From Paralvinella palmiformis (taxonomy: Eukaryota; Annelida; Polychaeta; Terebellida; Alvinellidae): DNA of 64,000 nt. Under the pieces are notes generated by a model. That model did no database searches. It worked only from the letters and a program-made list of their open reading frames with translations, and was not told where the DNA came from. Shown here in pieces: positions 60,038 through 64,000 of the stretch (the stretch's first letter is position 1; the number at the start of each line of letters is the position of its first letter). Where the stretch lies: positions 186,001 through 250,000 of the forward strand of contig JAODUP010000275.1 of the NCBI GenBank assembly GCA_025642065.1. Reading direction: 5' to 3'. Both the position numbers and the translations under genes were made by a program.

Positions 60038-62035
60038 CCCATACCTGATATCTGGTTAGCCATATCTCTGGATGAATGAACAATCACAGATCCAGGTCCT
60101 GTCCTCTGTATCAGATGGCTACCTGGCTATGAAGATATCAAAATTTAAAAAATTACAATTTCATCTCCACTACAGCACACAATGAAATAGACAAATAAGG
60201 AATAAAAATAACTAATTAATATCTCTCTCTACACCACACACACACACACACATTACTGTCTGTGGTGTGATGTTATCAAACAGCCGAACCTGATGCAAGT
60301 CATTAAAGTTTGTATTTGATGGTGTAGCGTAGACAGGTCCAAACCTCAGAGGGCTTGGTATATTGTTGTTTGTTTGACCAGCATTAGCCTGACTGGTGTA
60401 GGAATTCATATAGTTGTCAGTCATTTGACCGTGACTACACTGTATCTTCCGTTTCTCCTCATCCTCCTCTTCCTGTTCGTATTTACGCCTCATTGTAGAA
60501 TTCCAGTGATTTTTTATGGCGTTATCGGTCCTATGAGAATTTAACAATAAAACTCTGGATGATTCATGATGGTGCATTTGTAAGATTTATTATTATTTGG
60601 AGCAACATAATAGCAAACTAAATAAAGTGACAGATATAATATACATCACACCATGTCATTCGTATTAATATTATTCTTAGCTGAACACTACCAAACAACC
60701 GTACTTCTGCTAAGTGCAATTTCACAATTACCATCACCAAAAAAGAAAACATGGCCTACCTTCCTGGGAGATACTTGGCTATCTCAGCCCACTTGTTACC
60801 GAGTCGTTTGTGTATCTGATAGATCATACGATCTTCTTCCTCTGTCCAAGCACACTTTTTAATCTCTGGATTGAGATGATTGTGCCACCTGGTGATTAAA
60901 ATACCATGTTATTACCACTGCCAAGCCAATTAACAGAGGGCACCAACAAATTAAATAAGTCACAATATTTATAATCACAGGATATGTACTTGTACATTGT
61001 TCATCATATCCATATAAATTCAAATAAATATTGCGATCGTTGTATCAGGATCTTAAAGGAACAGTTCACCTTCATTTCAAATTGTAAGGACTAATACAAA
61101 TATGCTCACAAATTATAAATGAAGTCAAAACAAGAACAAGATCAACCACTTATTAAATAATCAAGGTCAAAGTTAGTATTAGTTAATCAACTATAATTGC
61201 TCTGTCAGTGCCCCCATTTATGCCTCATTGTAGAATCCAGTGATTTTTTATGGCGTTATCGGTCCTATGAGAATTTAACAATAAAACTCTGGATGATTCA
61301 TGATGCTGCATTTGTAACATTTATTATTATTTGGAGCAACATAATAGCAGGAAAATTCCTTATGAAGATGACAAGAAGCACACTGAGTTGTCAGATTTAT
61401 GTAAAAGAACCTATGACGACATCAGTTAGTATTAGTTAGTGGGTGGAGCAGAGGAAGGTAAGCTCATGAGGATAGCTAAGCTAAAGCATCGGTGACTTGA
61501 CTTGATCACGATAGCTAAATAATCCTTGTGCTACCCGACATCAGACCAAGTGACTGTTTTCCTTCCCGCAAATCCAATCTGGTATTTGAGGAAGCAGTAA
61601 TGCCCAACTTCCAGTAATTAGGATTATTTCCTCATAACTATGACACAATATCTAAGACAAGTTCATGATCATTAATGGGGGACTTTTATAATCATTACAT
61701 ATTATCTGAGGGTGAACTTTATTTTCCTCTAGACATGGAATCCAATACACTTATATTTGTATTTTTACAACTATCTGAGACCAAGCCAGCTGAACAATTA
61801 AAAACCAAGGTATTTGTATTTAAATACTTTCATGCTAAGTTTGTTAGCAGTTAATTCATTATCTGATTAACTCGAAGTATTTTAGAAGGATATCTTTAGA
61901 TATCTTTCAATATACCAGATGTTATTATTACCTCTCTCTACATTGTTTTCCAGTGCGTCCTTTGAGATGTTTAGAGATGATGGTCCAGCGTTTAGGGCCG
62001 TACTGCTGTACGAGCTGAAGTACTTTGTCGTCTTC
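55357..62035 (-). CDS. MYB: MYB proto-oncogene-like transcription factor, 3' part of gene (15 coding exons; 5' exons outside the window)
   Basis: The visible exons encode 674 residues and a stop. Residues 1 to about 90 hold most of Myb repeat R2 (YGPKRWTIISKHLKGRTGKQ) and all of R3, including [20 protein letters not shown] and IKNHWNSTMRRK, with the Trp spacing of the helix-turn-helix fold that binds AACNG sites. Animal MYB hallmarks follow: PPILRKSKRKRK in exon 7, PIKGLPFSPSQ|FLNSP across exons 8-9, RTPTPFKNALAELEKRNG in exon 10, RKARKSLDKKW in exon 12 and the C-terminal WEKIACGKTAVQIEMTKQAR in exon 15. Together they favour the single invertebrate gene ancestral to MYB, MYBL1 and MYBL2, perhaps B-Myb-like in function (cell-cycle transcription with the MuvB complex; inference). 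Repeat R1 and the start of R2 must lie right of 64000. All joins keep phase. Confidence 0.95.
55627..55689 (-). CDS. MYB: MYB visible exon 14 (63 nt)
   Basis: 21 codons coding LESGAVQRIHFDLQDDKSKL and Ile. Weak similarity to vertebrate MYB on its own, but the splice sites (TGGTAG, ATT|GTAAGT) and phase 0 fit its neighbours. Confidence 0.75.
55843..55977 (-). CDS. MYB: MYB visible exon 13
   Basis: 45 codons coding SKSLIGDQSIVFSPPSIIKE and EEKISLNDAFTLPNTP. Acceptor ATTCCAG, donor AAG|GTAGGA; phase 0 at both ends. Confidence 0.88.
56068..56172 (-). CDS. MYB: MYB visible exon 12
   Basis: 35 codons coding NFSPRPRKARKSLDKKWSTP and GDLQLGDTLILPETP. The (R)KSL...W block matches KVRKSLVLDNW of c-Myb. 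Donor CCA|GTAAGT. Confidence 0.92.
56433..56576 (-). CDS. MYB: MYB visible exon 11
   Basis: 48 codons coding SETPGQLVEDLTKVIEEDGG and a tail ending SRHQSHKE, equivalent to the FLEEDIREVL region of c-Myb. Acceptor TTATAG, donor GAG|GTTGGG. Confidence 0.88.
56721..56829 (-). CDS. MYB: MYB visible exon 10
   Basis: 109 nt coding TPRFRRSLMDSAPRTPTPFK and NALAELEKRNGALKPL. TPTPFKNALA matches human c-Myb and B-Myb almost exactly. Donor TTG|GTAAGT. Confidence 0.96.
57135..57268 (-). CDS. MYB: MYB visible exon 9
   Basis: 134 nt coding FLNSPTIPYGHGGLTSTPVC and RDLLNITPISNRSRSGTPG. It continues the FSPSQFLN block across the intron. Donor AA|GTGAGT, phase 2. Confidence 0.93.
57830..57982 (-). CDS. MYB: MYB visible exon 8
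   Basis: 51 codons. Contains DLSKTEIKQELHTPK (a IKQE-type sumoylation-like motif) and the conserved SPIKGLPFSPSQ end, which holds Ser/Thr-Pro sites of the kind phosphorylated by cyclin-CDK in B-Myb. Confidence 0.94.
58471..58792 (-). mobile_element. Met-tRNA-derived SINE, copy 2 (in a MYB intron)
   Basis: Reverse complement of the family at 6846-7135: shares the head (GTTAGTTAGAGCGTAGGACTC), the middle (CCTGACAGGACGTGATGGCT) and the tail (TTGCTCTAAGACACTATAC in plus orientation). Confidence 0.8.
58972..59099 (-). CDS. MYB: MYB visible exon 7
   Basis: 128 nt ending PPILRKSKRKRK, the conserved TP.ILR.KRKR block of vertebrate MYB proteins, preceded by SNSGLIPLTSPCISKLST. Donor AAG|GTAAAT. Confidence 0.92.
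59181..59224. repeat. (TA)n microsatellite
   Basis: About 20 TA units in the intron between MYB visible exons 6 and 7. Confidence 0.95.
59346..59494 (-). CDS. MYB: MYB visible exon 6
   Basis: 149 nt coding DMVPDIGVDNLFSDDGEHDN and a basic end (YKVKCQQKRDNR). Acceptor TCTGCAG, donor G|GTACTT, phase 1. Confidence 0.88.
59719..59911 (-). CDS. MYB: MYB visible exon 5
   Basis: 193 nt of low-complexity linker rich in Ser, Asn, Gln and Pro (GNSLYHNSHISQGHSQGYSS ... QPPQQIAEVKPESVEPPQQW). Acceptor TATCCAG, donor GT|GTAAGA, phase 2. Confidence 0.88.
59969..60036. repeat. (TG)n microsatellite at a MYB splice donor
   Basis: About 34 TG units; the exon 4 donor is only about 8 bp away (60044). Confidence 0.97.
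60045..60126 (-). CDS. MYB: MYB visible exon 4
   Basis: 82 nt coding PGSHLIQRTGPGSVIVHSSR and DMANQIS. The acceptor is TTCATAG; using the alternative CAG three bases inside would remove one codon. Donor CAG|GTATGG, close to a long (TG)n/(CA)n run (59969-60036). Confidence 0.82.
60257..60530 (-). CDS. MYB: MYB visible exon 3 (end of R3 and acidic linker)
   Basis: 274 nt starting G|ACC (RTDNAIKNHWNSTMRRKYEQ), then an acidic EEEDEEKRK stretch and linker ending NITPQT. The donor ACA|GTAATG is followed at once by a (GT)n run, and its phase 0 matches exon 4. The 5' part of this exon is duplicated at 61216-61349. Confidence 0.9.
60760..60888 (-). CDS. MYB: MYB visible exon 2 (R2/R3 junction)
   Basis: 129 nt coding RWHNHLNPEIKKCAWTEEED and [20 protein letters not shown]. 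It ends inside LPGR at AG|GTAGGC, phase 2. Confidence 0.96.
61053..61160 (+). repeat. Dispersed repeat, copy 2 (in a MYB intron)
   Basis: AAAGGAACAGTTCACCTTCA, GACTAATACAAATATGC, AAATTATAAATGAAGTC, GATCAACCACTTATTAAATA; pairs with 51973-52110. Confidence 0.75.
61216..61349 (-). pseudogene. Partial duplicate of MYB exon 3 and its acceptor (pseudoexon)
   Basis: 134 bp nearly identical (three substitutions and a 1-bp deletion by eye) to 60481-60615, which spans the intron end, splice acceptor and first 16 or so codons of MYB exon 3. The copy lies between visible exons 1 and 2, so it precedes its parent in the wrong order. The deletion turns TGGAATTC into TGGATTC, shifts the frame after NHW and brings an early TGA. 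The acceptor is intact and phase-compatible with exon 1, so mis-splicing to it would cut the protein inside R2/R3. Confidence 0.9.
61932..62035 (-). CDS. MYB: MYB visible exon 1 (R2 repeat)
   Basis: 104 nt coding EDDKVLQLVQQYGPKRWTII and SKHLKGRTGKQCRE, most of repeat R2. The acceptor CAACAG shows that an upstream exon must encode R1 and the KGPWTK start of R2. Ends in phase 2. Confidence 0.95.
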
Positions 62036-64000
62036 CTGTTGGATACAACCATAACACATAAAAATATTAACAACAGACACATATAACAGTTACTGTAGTA
62101 TAATCATGACACGTTTAAAAAATATATGGGTGTGTAGTAACATAGAAATGGATTATGTTTCATGAAATAAGACAACATTTTAAAAAGAAGAGCAAGATAA
62201 AAGAGAAAATGAGAGCTTATGAATGAAACAAACTTTCGTTAATGATCAGGTTGGATATCAAAGCCTAATCTAATAATATAGTATACATTATCTTAATGTA
62301 TATTAACATGACTGTCAAATGAAAGGACATTTATCAATGAGATAACATTGTATCATTAACCAAATGGTAACACACATAACCTGTTATCACACATAGCTAA
62401 TTTGTCTGTTGCTGATAAAGAACACAAATACATAGCAACATCATTTTATCAATTTATTGATCATTTAAATTGTCATCAGTAATGTTCTGAAAACTTTATT
62501 GGATTTTTTATTTTAAAAAATCATGTGATGGAACACATTAAACATCACCAATAAGTAGCTGTGTTAGATATGATAACAGACAATGCCAGGTGTTGTCACA
62601 GTTATTTGTTATTAGCCAATTTTTCTTGAATTTTGGAATCTATGGCAATACAACTATAATATATAATACTAATGTATATTTATAAAGCACCAAAACCAGG
62701 TAACCCTGTTCTGAGGTGCTGTACAATAAAGAAAGAGGTGTTTAACAAAATCACTAAATATAATGAGTACATTAACAATTAAAATATTGTTTGAATAGGA
62801 ATGTTTTAACATATTTTTAAAAACATTTAGTGACCTAGAATTTCTAATATGACCTGGCAACTTATTCCACAATGTTGGTGCAGCAACACTAAAAGCATTC
62901 AGTCCATAAGTTTGTATTTAGGAACGGCAAGGATCAGTTTACCAGATGATCTTAGTGTTCGAGTGTTAGCCTTCTCATGAAGAAGTTCTGTCAAATACAT
63001 CGGTGCTAGACCATTTAACGCCTTGTATGTGATCATAAGTGTCTTGAATTGAATCCATTTAATTACTAGAAGCCAATGAAGCTCCTTCAATGTCGGAGTG
63101 ATGTGATCATACTTCCGACACCCTGTGATAACTATTTATATCAAAGGCTTGCCTACATCAGAACTGGGGTCTATTTCATGCATAATCTATCCATTTCTAA
63201 TCATTCTTTCAAATGAAATCAGTTTCATGAAATGGGGATGTTTATCATATTTGATAATTCATTGCTTTTGGGAAAAATCACTAATACAAATACCCTAACC
63301 ACTTTCCAGTAGCAACATCTCTTTCTTGTAGCAATATATCCTGCTGATATAAACATCTAAACAAGAAAAATAACAGAATACATTCTACCAGGTATTGCTG
63401 AAAATGATGTCGCAGCAACGGGATCCATTTGCCTCTTTACACGATTGACCTCTACACTGGGAACATTCCCATCCGATTGTTGACTTGTTTGAACACTTTT
63501 TAGTGTAAGTATACCCTTTGTTACACACTTTCCTTGTCAAAATAGATTCATGATATGTACAGAACCATCAGAACTATTGGTAGTGATTCAATTTCTTAAT
63601 TACTCAAAACTGTCATTTGAGATCTGCTTGCTAACTGTTCTCTTTATTCATTGTCTGTCATATCAAGATCTGCTTGCTTCAAAGAAATATCTACCTGCAT
63701 GTATATATTATGGCTTCGTTTTTGGTAACTAATCTCTTTTTTCTTTGTCTGTCATCAACAATTGCAATTATAATGATCCCTTGATCAGAAAGATGAATTG
63801 GAACAGACCCGAGTGTAATAACATCAGGGAAGATTCTTAGTTCCAGTCAGTGTGTCCTTAATTACAATTGATGTATGTACAATGAAACATTAGTTATATT
63901 GCATTAAAATTATCTTGTAAAAGACATTTATCAATTTATGTATTATCATTATCATTTTTTATGAACCACAGCAAATTAAAAATATCACAAAACAAAATAA
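62036..64000. other. MYB intron upstream of visible exon 1
   Basis: No R1-repeat exon or start codon was found, so the 5' end of MYB is outside. The stretch contains a LINE fragment (62640-63110) and otherwise AT-rich sequence. Confidence 0.6.
62640..63110 (-). mobile_element. Non-LTR retrotransposon C-terminal fragment
   Basis: Reverse strand encodes MKELHWLLVIKWIQFKTLMI, TYKALNGLAPMYLTELL, then after a shift LWNKLPGHIRNSRSLNVFKN and a 3' tail (GTGCTTTATAAATATA). Typical LHWLPV..RI.FK...YK..., LWN.LP motifs of CR1/L2-like elements. Confidence 0.85.

Overview
The window is animal (metazoan) nuclear DNA: AT-rich, full of microsatellites and short tRNA-derived SINEs, with three conserved protein-coding genes split into small exons by long, repeat-filled introns. 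Protein similarity and repeat style suggest a lophotrochozoan invertebrate, probably a gastropod mollusc. That placement is inference; no species-diagnostic sequence was seen.

Layout. (1) 2064-40233, minus strand: the 5' 11 coding exons (582 complete codons) of a BLTP3/UHRF1BP1-type bridge-like lipid-transfer protein with an N-terminal chorein domain; the gene runs off the left edge. Intron 2 is about 17.7 kb and intron 1 about 7.8 kb. (2) 40234-42065: divergent intergenic region. (3) 42066-53069, plus strand: complete five-exon gene for the mitochondrial single-stranded DNA-binding protein (SSBP1), including a 24-nt first coding exon. Its introns carry several non-LTR retrotransposon fragments, a dead Tigger/pogo transposase, a 27/28-bp minisatellite and a TIR element holding a 42-codon ORF. 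(4) 53070-55356: convergent intergenic region. (5) 55357-62035, minus strand: the last 15 coding exons (674 codons plus stop) of the animal MYB transcription factor (MYB/MYBL1/MYBL2 type); the 5' exons lie beyond the right edge.

All exon joins proposed here keep reading frame and use GT/AG boundaries, which is the main support for the models. The genes have no evident operon-like relation: BLTP3 and SSBP1 are head to head, SSBP1 and MYB tail to tail.

The rest is mobile and simple repeat DNA: at least four tRNA-derived SINE families, hAT-like MITEs with 8-bp target duplications, TA-target MITEs sitting inside (TA)n runs, foldback elements, LINE 3' ends and minisatellites. The most notable local events are a partial, frameshifted duplication of a MYB exon with its splice acceptor, placed upstream of its parent in the wrong exon order, and a GC-rich block at 19.5-19.8 kb that looks like an assembly or consensus artefact. 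I found no previously undescribed molecular system.
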